From assembly GCA_047030855.1 (NCBI GenBank), contig JBKYIJ010000008.1:62001-126000 (forward strand): a stretch of DNA of 64,000 nt, written 5' to 3'. Of this stretch, positions 57,108-64,000 are shown piece by piece. This stretch comes from QVMM01 sp047030855. Its GTDB lineage: Bacteria; Bacteroidota; Bacteroidia; Bacteroidales; Dysgonomonadaceae. Positions within the stretch are counted from its first letter, which is position 1, and each line of letters starts with the position of its first letter. Made by a program: the position numbers and the translations under genes. The notes beneath the pieces were generated by a model. The model saw only the letters and a program-made list of their open reading frames with translations, ran no database searches and was not told the origin of the DNA.

Positions 57108-58085
57108 TTAATCCATTACCTGCCCATGGTTTGCCGCAATCTGGAGCATCTGGTCATATTCTTCGGGCGTCAAGTCCATAAAGTAATATTTGGCAGGATT
57201 ATCAGGCTTACCTTTTACATGCACTTCGTAGTGAAGGTGAGAACCAGTCGATTTTCCAGTATTTCCTACCTCACCTATTTTCTCGCCGCGAACCACTTTC
57301 TGTCCGACACGGACTTTATACTCATCCATGTGTGCATACAATGTCTGATATCCAAAACCATGATCAATAATCACACACTTGCCGTATCCTTGTTTCCAGT
57401 CAGCATGGATAACCGTTCCGTTACCTGTAGCATGAATATCCGTTCCTGTCTTGGCTGCAAAGTCCATTCCCGCATGGAAACGCGTAGTGCCGTATATAGG
57501 ATCGACACGCATACCGTAACCTGAAGCCACTTTTGACAAATCTTTATTGGCGACAGGCTGAATGCTCGGAATATGCTGGAGCCTGTCTTTCTGAATTTTT
57601 GCCATATCCACTACGGCATCGAACGATTTGGATTGTATATATAACTGCTTGGAAAGCATATCCATTTTCTGAGTCGTCTGTATGATAAGATCGGGATTGG
57701 AAAGTTCCAGCAAATAATCGTAACGCCCTACTCCACCGAAACCCGAATTACGGATAGATGAGGGTATGGGATCGGCGTGAAAAATAGCTCTGTATAAATT
57801 ATCATCACGTTGCTGAATGTCTTTCAACACCTGAGAGGCTTCATCCATACGCTTCGATAACAATTCGTATTGGGCTAAGGTAAGCTGGTTGTCTTTTTTC
57901 AGTTCTATTTCCTTAGGCGAATCTATCAGGAAGTTCGTTATCGCCCAGTAGCCGATAGCTCCGATAACTATTCCTCCGATAAGGTTACGCGTAACAATAA
58001 AAATCCTTTTGTAAATATTCGGATAAACACGCTCGTAAGTAAGTGTCTGGGGGTTATATATATAATATACTTTTTTTCTTTTCAT
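57108..58085 (-). CDS. M23-family peptidoglycan endopeptidase
   Basis: 325 aa. One N-terminal helix (NLIGGIVIGAIGYWAITNFLI, ~34-54) after a basic cytoplasmic head, a coiled-coil region (LAQYELLSKRMDEASQVLKD), then a LytM-type zinc domain (~190-300): RFHAGMDFAAKTGTDI (first His/Asp ligands), GNGTVIHADW and SHLHYEVHVKG (HxH). All zinc ligands are present, so it should be active in cell-wall crosslink cleavage. Divergent from alaS. Confidence 0.93.
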   Translation of the reverse strand: MKRKKVYYIYNPQTLTYERVYPNIYKRIFIVTRNLIGGIVIGAIGYWAITNFLIDSPKEIELKKDNQLTLAQYELLSKRMDEASQVLKDIQQRDDNLYRAIFHADPIPSSIRNSGFGGVGRYDYLLELSNPDLIIQTTQKMDMLSKQLYIQSKSFDAVVDMAKIQKDRLQHIPSIQPVANKDLSKVASGYGMRVDPIYGTTRFHAGMDFAAKTGTDIHATGNGTVIHADWKQGYGKCVIIDHGFGYQTLYAHMDEYKVRVGQKVVRGEKIGEVGNTGKSTGSHLHYEVHVKGKPDNPAKYYFMDLTPEEYDQMLQIAANHGQVMD

Positions 58086-58119
58086 CCTTAAAAGGTGATT
58101 TTTATTCCTACCAAAAAGG

Positions 58120-58151
58120 CAAAAGTAAAGATTTTGACTTATTTTTGCAAA
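58120..58151 (-). promoter_or_regulatory. M23 gene promoter overlapping the alaS promoter
   Basis: Minus-strand TTTG (58151-58148), 20-bp spacer, TACTTTTG (58127-58120). On the plus strand TATTTTTG at 58140-58147 is the likely alaS -7 box and lies inside this spacer, so the divergent promoters overlap and may exclude each other. Confidence 0.7.
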
Positions 58152-58195
58152 CTGCTTATATAATACATAACTTCGAATAGTTAAAACAACAAAAT

Positions 58196-60813
58196 ATGAC
58201 GATGACTTCCAAAGAAATAAGAAATTCTTTTAAAGAGTTTTTCAAAGAACACGGACACAGAATAGTTCCTTCCGCTCCGATGGTGATAAAAGACGATCCT
58301 ACCCTGATGTTTACCAACGCAGGAATGAACCAGTTTAAGGATATTATCTTAGGAAACGCGCCGATAAAATATCCGAGAGTCGCCGACTCTCAAAAGTGCC
58401 TGCGTGTCAGCGGAAAGCATAACGATTTGGAAGAAGTCGGGCATGACACGTATCATCATACAATGTTCGAAATGCTTGGCAACTGGTCTTTCGGCGATTA
58501 TTTCAAAAAAGAAGCGATTGAATGGGCTTGGGAATACCTGACAGAAGTGTTGAAGCTCGACAAAGAGAGGCTTTATGTAACGGTTTTTGAAGGAAGTCAG
58601 GACGAAGGATTGAGCCGTGATGACGAAGCAGCAGGCTATTGGGAAAAATACCTGTCGAAAGACCGTATCATAAACGGAAATAAAAAAGATAACTTTTGGG
58701 AAATGGGCGATACAGGTCCTTGCGGTCCTTGTTCCGAAATTCACATTGACATCCGCCCCGATGATGAAAGAAAAAAAATAAGCGGATTAGAGCTTGTCAA
58801 CAAAAGCCATCCTCACGTCATAGAGATATGGAATCTGGTTTTCATGCAATACAACCGAAAAGCGGATAAATCCCTCGAGCCGCTTCCGGCCAAAGTAATA
58901 GATACGGGAATGGGATTTGAAAGGCTTTGTATGGCTGTACAGGGAAAAACGTCAAACTACGACACAGACGTATTTCAGCCGATCATTGAAGCCATAGGAA
59001 AAATCACGGACAGCAGATATGGCTCCGATCCGAAAAAGGATATTGCGATGAGAGTTATCGCGGATCATATCCGCACAATAGCTTTCTCGATAGCTGACGG
59101 ACAACTTCCGTCCAATGCGAAAGCAGGATATGTGATCCGAAGAATACTCCGCCGTGCCGTACGATACGGGTACACCTTTTTGGGACAGCACAACGCATTT
59201 ATGTACAAACTTCTTCCTGCCCTGATCGACACGATGGGCGAAGCGTATCCCGAACTGATAAAACAACAGACGCTGATCGGGAAAGTGATAAAAGAAGAAG
59301 AAGATTCTTTCCTTCGAACACTCGAAACAGGAATCAGGTTGCTTGACAAACAGATAGAAGAAGCTAAAGCCAACAGCAATACAGTTCTTTCGGGGAAAGA
59401 TGCTTTCACGTTGTATGATACTTACGGATTTCCGATTGACCTGACGGAACTGATATTACGGGAAAACAATATGTCCGTCGATCTGAAAGCTTTTGACGAA
59501 GAAATGCAGAAACAGAAAGACAGGGCAAGAAACGCATCATCCGTAGAGACTGACGATTGGGTTATACTCAAAGAAGGAGAAACAGAATTTGTAGGTTACG
59601 ACTACACCGAAAGCCAAAGCGAAATATTACGCTATCGGAAAGTAAAACAAAAAACAAAGAATATTATCAGGTAGTTTTAAACAAAACTCCGTTTTATGCC
59701 GAAATGGGCGGACAAGTGGGCGACAGCGGATGGCTTATAGACAATACGGGCAAATACGAAATTTTTGACACCAAGCGAGAAAATAATCTGGCTGTTCATC
59801 TGATGAGTAAATTACCTGCTGAAACAGATAAGCCGCTCTTTGCCAAGATCAATATAAAAAACCGAACCGCGACAGAATCCAATCACACAGCCACGCATCT
59901 GCTTCATGAAGGGTTGCGTGAGATATTGGGCAGTCATGTCGAACAAAAAGGATCGTACGTTTCTCCGCAGTTGCTTCGCTTCGACTTTTCACACTTTCAA
60001 AAACTGACCGATGAGGAGATTCGTAGAGTGGAGCGCTTCGTCACTTCAAAAATAAGGGAAGACCTAAAACTTGAAGAAAACAGGAAAGTCCCTATCTCCG
60101 AAGCAAAGGCAATGGGCGCGATGGCATTGTTCGGCGAAAAATACGGAGACGAAGTTCGGGTCGTGAAATTCGGTGATTCAGTCGAATTATGCGGAGGTAC
60201 GCATATATCGTCGACAGGAAGGATCGGATCTTTCCGAATCATAAACGAAAGCTCGATAGCAGCAGGAATACGCCGAATTGAAGCCATTACGGCAGAAGTT
60301 TGCGAAGATTATTATTACACCCAGCAGGATATTCTGAACGAACTGAAATCGTTGGTAAACAATGCTCCTAATCTTACTCAAGCTTTCCATAAGTTTTTCG
60401 ACGAAAATGTAGAAATGAAGAAAAAACTTGAAGAGTATGTGAAGGAAAAAACAGTGTTGCTGAAAGAAACTATAATAAAAAATAAACAAAACGTTAACGG
60501 TACCGACACATTTATTCTGAGAGGAAATTTCCCTGCTGAGGTAGTTAAAGACATTGCTTTTCAAATCAGAGGTGAATACCCCGAACACTCGGCTTTTGTC
60601 GGAATAGCAGAACACGAAAACAAGCCTAACATAACGCTAATGCTCAGCGACGATCTGGTGTCTCACGGCTTAAACGCATCACAGATCATACGTGAAGCGG
60701 CAAAACACATTCAGGGAGGCGGTGGCGGACAACCTCACTTTGCAACGGCAGGGGGTAAAAATTCCGACGGACTTACGCAAGCCTTTAATTTTATCCTCGA
60801 CAGATTAAAGTAG
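58196..60813 (+). CDS. alaS: alanyl-tRNA synthetase, single frameshift
   Basis: ~872 aa when rejoined; essential enzyme charging tRNA-Ala. First frame (58196-59674): FTNAGMNQFKDI, HHTMFEMLGNWSFGDYFKKE and DTGMGFERLCM of the class II catalytic core. Second frame (to 60813): HTATHLLHEGLREILG and ELCGGTHISSTG editing-domain zinc motifs, and the GGGGGQPHFATAGG C-terminal domain. The break is at the A6 run 59649-59654. Adding one A gives KQKNKEYYQVVLNKTPFYAEMGG and a complete protein. An assembly indel is far more likely than a dead gene. Confidence 0.95.
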
Positions 60814-60821
60814 CTGTTGAT

Positions 60822-61733
60822 ATGCCTGACCTGAAAGCTTGGATTTCGGCATTACGCCCGCGAACGCTTTTTCTGGCTGTGGCTACATCACTGTGTGGGA
60901 GTGGAATAGCTTATTCGACAGGGAGGTTTAGCACATCTGTATTTATTCTTACGATGCTGATCGCAACAATTCTGCAATTGCTCTCAAATATGGCTAACGA
61001 CTTAGGCGATTTCGAACACGGAACGGATATTACAGGCGAAAGAATCGGTCCTCAACGGACTCTTCAAAGCGGAGCGATCTCTCCCAAGCAGATGAAGAAA
61101 GCAATTGGCTTCACTATCATTTTAGCCGCAATAGTGGGATCGTTGCTCATATACGAAGCCCTGAAATTCTTATCGGTATATGTTATTCTGATATTTCTTT
61201 TTCTCGGACTTGCTTCAATCGTTGCAGCCGTCAAGTACACGGCAGGAAAAAAACCTTATGGTTATAAAGGATTGGGAGATATTTTCTCTTTCATATTTTT
61301 CGGCTTGGTTTCAGTAGCAGGCACCTATTTCCTGCATACGCATAAACTCGATTTCCGTCCATGGCTGCCAGCAATCGGAATGGGAATGTTTACGGTTGCC
61401 GTACTCAATGTAAACAATATGCGGGATATGGAAAACGACATAAAATCGGGGAAAATAACGATAGCAAGCCGATTAGGCATGAAAAACGCAAAAATTTATC
61501 ATGCTATAATTACGTTAATCGGAATATTCTGTTTCATCGCGTACAGCATAATCTACAGTCAGCACTGGTACCAATTTTTGTATCTGCCTGTACTTTTTCT
61601 TTTTGTAAAAATATTAATAGACATATTCAATACGAAAGAAGCCAAAGAGTTAGATCCTTATTTGAAATACACTTCTATGGCTTCTTTTATTTTATCATTG
61701 ACATTCTGTATCAGTACCAATCTTTCCTTCTGA
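60822..61733 (+). CDS. menA: 1,4-dihydroxy-2-naphthoate polyprenyltransferase
   Basis: 303-aa UbiA-family membrane prenyltransferase joining the menaquinone naphthoate head to its isoprenoid tail. First Asp-rich motif NMANDLGDFEHGTD (~50-63), second NNMRDMENDIKSGK (~197-210), with about eight helices. It starts 8 bases after alaS, so it is probably in the same transcript. Its last 23 bases overlap the convergent beta-helix lipoprotein gene. Confidence 0.94.
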   Translation: MPDLKAWISALRPRTLFLAVATSLCGSGIAYSTGRFSTSVFILTMLIATILQLLSNMANDLGDFEHGTDITGERIGPQRTLQSGAISPKQMKKAIGFTIILAAIVGSLLIYEALKFLSVYVILIFLFLGLASIVAAVKYTAGKKPYGYKGLGDIFSFIFFGLVSVAGTYFLHTHKLDFRPWLPAIGMGMFTVAVLNVNNMRDMENDIKSGKITIASRLGMKNAKIYHAIITLIGIFCFIAYSIIYSQHWYQFLYLPVLFLFVKILIDIFNTKEAKELDPYLKYTSMASFILSLTFCISTNLSF

Positions 61734-63201
61734 ATGTAGCGTTATAAGGCATCCATTCGTAACAACCTATGTCGGGAAAACCATCCGACAATCTCGAGTT
61801 TCCAAGCATATCGTATTGCATATTGACAGGCAAAGACGGATCGGAAATTACGGAATAGCTGGGATCGGCAGCGTCTTTGGCAACAGAAACGGAGTCGAGG
61901 CGAAAATCGTAGTATAGAGTTTTGCCGTCGATCGTTTTAAATTTAACATCCGCCCTTTTCCAGATATTATTTACAAGTATTTCACCCCCTTCAATAGTGT
62001 CTTTACTCGTACCTCTTATAAAACAATGATCAAACTTGTAATTTAAAGCCGTAGTATTTCCTTCCGCACGTTGAAGCCCTGCTTCGTGAGATACGGAACC
62101 GGATATGACGGTATTAATAAATTCGCAACGTTCCAATGGTATTGCATTCTTATTTTCAGTCGCATTCCCGATCATTAAAGCATAGCTTCCTTTCTTTCGG
62201 CTAATCCACGTCATCCAGTTTGCCAAAGTGCAATGTAAGAAATAATAATCGCCACCGACTAGTTTAACCGTCGATCCTGCCGCGTTGGAAAACAATGAAT
62301 TATATGCTTCAATCTTACAGTTTTCGGCAGACAAGCCGTCCTCTTTCGTATTGTGTATAATAGAATTGACAAAAACGGCTTTTTTCTGGGACGTATTCGA
62401 ATGTTTGAACTTAATACCGTTAACCGAATTTCTGAAATGGAAATGTTCAAAATAATTATTAAAACTCAACGAGTCGACCACAATTCCGTCCCATTGTCCC
62501 GGCAGACGATCGTAAGGCACATTAGAGAAAAACCAGTCGGTGCGATCGCCACGGAAAACAACAGGTTCTTCCAGAGTTCCGACAACACGGAGCGTCCCGT
62601 CCAGTTTGACTTTCGCGGCATTGTGGAAATACATGTATGTATTTTTCTCTATATTGACTGTAACTCCTTTATTTATCACAAGAGAATCATAGATAAGGAA
62701 CGGTTTTTTATCCGTAAGCGTCGTGTCTTTATCTATCGTTTTCCCACGCCAGATAAACACGTCTTGCCCCAAAGCCTCCAATTGTATGTAGTGGATATTT
62801 CCGTTCCAAGATACCTGAATGGAGTCCCTGATAAGCACAGGCTTGTCCTGATTCAATGGATTTACTTTGACGGCAACCCACATAAAAGCACTGTCCTTTC
62901 CCCAGATATCAATGTTATGCACTTCATCCCCTACTGATCCATCCACCGTGATCGTAAATCCCGAAACGTCAGGATTCATAACCTTAACCGAACCGATTGT
63001 TACCGCATCTTTATTTTTGTTATATATCTTCAAAGTCTGTTTGGGTGTTCCGATGGTTGTGAACACAGTATCAAAACGTACCGTATCGGACGAAAACTCA
63101 AGTCGCAACGACGGATTGGATGAAAACTTTTCATCGTCAAAACAAGAAAATAACAAAGAAGAAAGAAGTACGGTCAGTGTAAATGTCAGTAGGATTCTCA
63201 T
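61711..63201 (-). CDS. lipoprotein with right-handed beta-helix repeat domain
   Basis: 496 aa. Lipobox LLFSCFDDE. An N-terminal beta-sandwich-like region (TVRFDTVFTTIGTPKQTLKIYN, typical of Bacteroidetes choice-of-anchor proteins) precedes beta-helix rungs (YFEHFHFRNSVNGIKFKH, KKAVFVNSIIHNTKEDGLSAEN, KIEAYNSLFSNAAGSTVKL). It ends with DGFPDIGCYEW, a common end motif of this family. No catalytic residues recognised. Surface location and carbohydrate contact are inferred. Confidence 0.82.
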   Translation of the reverse strand: MRILLTFTLTVLLSSLLFSCFDDEKFSSNPSLRLEFSSDTVRFDTVFTTIGTPKQTLKIYNKNKDAVTIGSVKVMNPDVSGFTITVDGSVGDEVHNIDIWGKDSAFMWVAVKVNPLNQDKPVLIRDSIQVSWNGNIHYIQLEALGQDVFIWRGKTIDKDTTLTDKKPFLIYDSLVINKGVTVNIEKNTYMYFHNAAKVKLDGTLRVVGTLEEPVVFRGDRTDWFFSNVPYDRLPGQWDGIVVDSLSFNNYFEHFHFRNSVNGIKFKHSNTSQKKAVFVNSIIHNTKEDGLSAENCKIEAYNSLFSNAAGSTVKLVGGDYYFLHCTLANWMTWISRKKGSYALMIGNATENKNAIPLERCEFINTVISGSVSHEAGLQRAEGNTTALNYKFDHCFIRGTSKDTIEGGEILVNNIWKRADVKFKTIDGKTLYYDFRLDSVSVAKDAADPSYSVISDPSLPVNMQYDMLGNSRLSDGFPDIGCYEWMPYNATFRRKDWY

Positions 63202-63228
63202 TTATATTGTAATTGATGTTAATATCTT

Positions 63229-63954
63229 TTATATGCTGCAAGTTCCGTCAATTGAACAGGATTTACCGTGAACGACGTCTATTTTTTCTTCGCCTATAAA
63301 TATACCGTTCTCTTTCCAGTCGTTATAGGCTTCTCCTAATGCTTTCAGATAGTCTTCCACTGAAACGGAGCCTTGTATCACATACCTGTTGTTGAACAGA
63401 TAAAACGGGATAAACTCCAAATCCAATTCATCTTCGGCACGTTGAATGTCGTTATTTATATCTTCGGAGTATTCAAAGGTGTCGAGACATCTGTTAATAT
63501 CCCCTGCGGGAATCCCGATCTTTCCTCCTATTTTGATCAGGACATTTCTGTCAGCGACATTTTCCCCGTCAACAAAATAGGCTTTAAACAATGCTTCTTC
63601 GGCTTCGGATGCCTTGCCATATTTTGCCGCAAGCTTGGTTAATCTGAGAGCATCGGATGTATTAGCTACCACTATATTGTCAGGATTATACTTCAATCCG
63701 ACACTATCAGCCAATTCGAGGACATCTTTAAAATCTGCCTTGGCTTCTTCTTCCGAGTAGTCGTGCATTTCCGCAAGATATTGGTAATATGTCTGACTCA
63801 AACCGCTTTTAGGTAAAGACGGATTCAGTTCATAACTATGCCACTCCAATTCGACATTATCGGATTCCGAAAACTGCGACAATGCCTGCTCCATTTTCTT
63901 TTTTCCAATATAACAGAAGGGACAGGCAATATCAGACCAAATTTCTATTTTCAT
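63229..63954 (-). CDS. DsbA-family (FrnE-like) thiol oxidoreductase
   Basis: ~241 aa, no signal peptide, so cytosolic. MKIEIWSDIACPFCYIGKKK gives the active-site CPFC at residues ~11-14, FIPFYLFNNRYVIQGS supplies the cis-Pro loop typical of FrnE, and a C-terminal GKSCSIDGTCSI adds two extra cysteines. ATG 63954 is preferred because family members start at MKIEIWSD; ATG 63963 (MSKMKIEIW) would overlap the upstream gene. It follows the truncated gene by 1 base. Confidence 0.9.
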   Translation of the reverse strand: MKIEIWSDIACPFCYIGKKKMEQALSQFSESDNVELEWHSYELNPSLPKSGLSQTYYQYLAEMHDYSEEEAKADFKDVLELADSVGLKYNPDNIVVANTSDALRLTKLAAKYGKASEAEEALFKAYFVDGENVADRNVLIKIGGKIGIPAGDINRCLDTFEYSEDINNDIQRAEDELDLEFIPFYLFNNRYVIQGSVSVEDYLKALGEAYNDWKENGIFIGEEKIDVVHGKSCSIDGTCSI

Positions 63955-63955
63955 C

Positions 63956-64000
63956 TTACTCATAAGCAAATGCCTTTTCGGCTTCTTTAATTACAAACGT
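63956..64000 (-). CDS. C-terminal end of an unidentified gene
   Basis: On the minus strand the frame TFVIKEAEKAFAYE-stop runs in from the right edge and ends at 63956. It is too short to identify. Its stop abuts the DsbA-family start, so both are probably one operon. Confidence 0.55.
   Translation of the reverse strand, partial: TFVIKEAEKAFAYE

Noticed and set aside
59640..59680. Programmed -1 frameshifting in alaS at the A-rich sequence
   Set aside because: The A6C run is not in the phase needed for a classic slippery heptamer (xxA AAA AAC), no downstream stimulatory hairpin was seen, and other genes in the window show similar one-base breaks at homopolymers.
1..64000. CRISPR array, rRNA operon or prophage
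   Set aside because: No regularly spaced short repeats, no rRNA-like sequence and no phage structural or packaging genes were seen.

Overview
The window reads as a chromosomal segment of an anaerobic or fermentative member of the Bacteroidales. The evidence is a pyruvate:ferredoxin oxidoreductase, promoters of the TTTG-N19-21-TAnnTTTG type, start codons with little Shine-Dalgarno signal, lipoproteins with Bacteroidetes-style lipoboxes, the XylA/XylB/XylE set, MenA, and at least five proteins ending in type IX secretion (T9SS) C-terminal sorting domains. T9SS cargo next to pectin and xylan enzymes fits Dysgonomonadaceae or a relative better than Bacteroides proper; that placement is inference.

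Layout. 0-3.4 kb: C-terminal part of nifJ, an SGNH lipoprotein, a PAP2 phosphatase and a DUF4377 lipoprotein. 3.4-10.3 kb (minus strand): a pentose/pectin operon, rhamnogalacturonan acetylesterase - GH43 - xylB - xylA - [15-bp hairpin] - xylE. 10.4-11.8 kb: split ThrE-type threonine/serine exporter. 12-15 kb: secreted multidomain pectate lyase. 15-20 kb: a giant T9SS protein broken by about six frameshifts, coupled to a small signal-peptide/membrane protein. 20-26 kb: dnaK, a beta-propeller protein and lon. 26-36.7 kb: small enzymes, lipoproteins, a lipid kinase, cytidine deaminase and a glucosaminidase-LysM protein. 36.8-47.5 kb: an AT-rich island between two near-identical tRNA-Asn sequences, carrying IS remnants, a trimeric-fibre-like protein, a small T9SS protein, a ~2090-residue SpvB/RHS toxin, its DUF6984-type immunity gene and a decayed barstar-like gene. 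47.5-48.8 kb: queC-queF behind a leader resembling a preQ1-I riboswitch. 49-54 kb: a propeller protein and a secreted amidase-propeller-T9SS protein. 54-57 kb: GH88/105 + GH28 pectin operon. 57-64 kb: M23 peptidase, alaS, menA, a beta-helix lipoprotein, a FrnE-type DsbA protein and a partial gene.

The CAZymes fit together: PL1 and GH28 cut homogalacturonan, the CE12-like esterase deacetylates rhamnogalacturonan, GH88/105 removes the unsaturated end sugar, GH43 releases xylose or arabinose, and XylE/XylA/XylB carry xylose into the pentose phosphate pathway. No SusC/SusD pair is present here.

A recurring oddity is single-base frameshifts, several at homopolymers, including in alaS and lon. An essential gene (alaS) should not be broken, so most are probably assembly or sequencing indels. 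They affect how the 15-20 kb gene, the nitroreductase and the immunity gene should be read. The most interesting biology is the tRNA-Asn-flanked RHS island, the TGGCAC-N5-TTG promoter element shared by dnaK and lon, the queC leader, and a proline-rich peptide module shared by two unrelated genes.
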